A stretch of DNA of 64,000 nucleotides, taken from Pseudomonas sp. FP453. GTDB lineage: Bacteria; Pseudomonadota; Gammaproteobacteria; Pseudomonadales; Pseudomonadaceae. The stretch lies in the NCBI RefSeq assembly GCF_030687495.1, contig NZ_CP117435.1:248001-312000 (forward strand), in the 5' to 3' direction. A model generated the notes under the pieces. That model made no database searches and had not been told where the DNA came from. It saw nothing but the letters and a program-made list of their open reading frames with translations. Of the stretch, positions 63,941-64,000 are shown in pieces; position 1 is the first letter of the stretch, and each line of letters begins with the position of its first letter. Position numbers and translations under genes: made by a program.

Positions 63941-64000
63941 CTCGTGATGGATTCCCAAATGTATCGGCTTTGAAATGTGTTACAGAATGTGTTTAACGAC

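Noticed and set aside
1..64000. tRNA, rRNA, prophage, insertion sequence or origin of replication
   Set aside because: I looked for transposase and integrase motifs and for tRNA-like cloverleaf ends, and saw none. A covariance-model search for RNA genes was not possible here.

Overview
The window reads as chromosome of a fluorescent Pseudomonas, most likely of the P. fluorescens group. The evidence is high-GC coding sequence, the gene neighbourhoods (ompR-envZ, rimB-rimK, hslR-hslO-pckA, yrfG-nudE-cysQ, rmlBACD), and ten bipartite REP elements of the GTGGGAGC...GCTCCCAC type that this group carries in intergenic DNA. About 54 protein genes are supported. I see no rRNA, tRNA, CRISPR array, prophage or insertion sequence. 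CDS coordinates include the stop codon.

1-8.3 kb is devoted to sulfur: two tandem SfnB-like flavin monooxygenases (the first cut by the window edge), an uncharacterised beta-rich protein, a cystine ABC transporter (tcyJ-tcyL-tcyN), D-cysteine desulfhydrase (dcyD) and a divergent serine acetyltransferase (epsC). 18.7-23.9 kb returns to sulfur with a taurine operon (tauABCD) and gshA. Between these blocks lie a 1690-residue toxin-like protein with leucine-rich repeats and a NEL-type E3 ubiquitin ligase domain (8.3-13.4 kb), the choline transporter betT behind a perfect 12-bp-arm palindrome, an OprD-type porin and an aldo/keto reductase.

24-35 kb is housekeeping: a hotdog thioesterase and tex; ompR-envZ with a large RNA-like inverted repeat between them; rimK-rimB; the heat-shock genes hslR-hslO; pckA; and an EamA-type exporter. 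35.3-38 kb is an accessory patch: two tandem membrane-anchored proteins with an acyl-carrier-like domain, an 86-residue partner, and a Fic toxin with a YhfG antitoxin. 38-48 kb holds a TPR/DUF2135 secreted protein, a RecQ-type helicase, a thioesterase, a glycine-zipper protein, a formate-dehydrogenase-like molybdoenzyme with fdhD and a LysR regulator, and the LysM/BON protein kbp.

47.6-64 kb contains yrfG, nudE-cysQ, and a minus-strand run rmlB-rmlA-rmlC-rmlD-dctB-dctD-thioesterase, in which dctD carries two single-base insertions that split it into three frames. It ends with a kinase/aminotransferase fusion beside agmatine deiminase (aguA), a 70-residue orphan, and a TonB-dependent siderophore receptor preceded by a Fur-like box.

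The most unusual items are the NEL/LRR effector-like protein, the tandem membrane-tethered carrier-protein-like pair, the Fic/YhfG pair with a recognisable inhibitory motif, the kinase-(degenerate peptidase-like)-aminotransferase fusion, the broken dctD, and several unassigned symmetrical elements upstream of sulfur genes.
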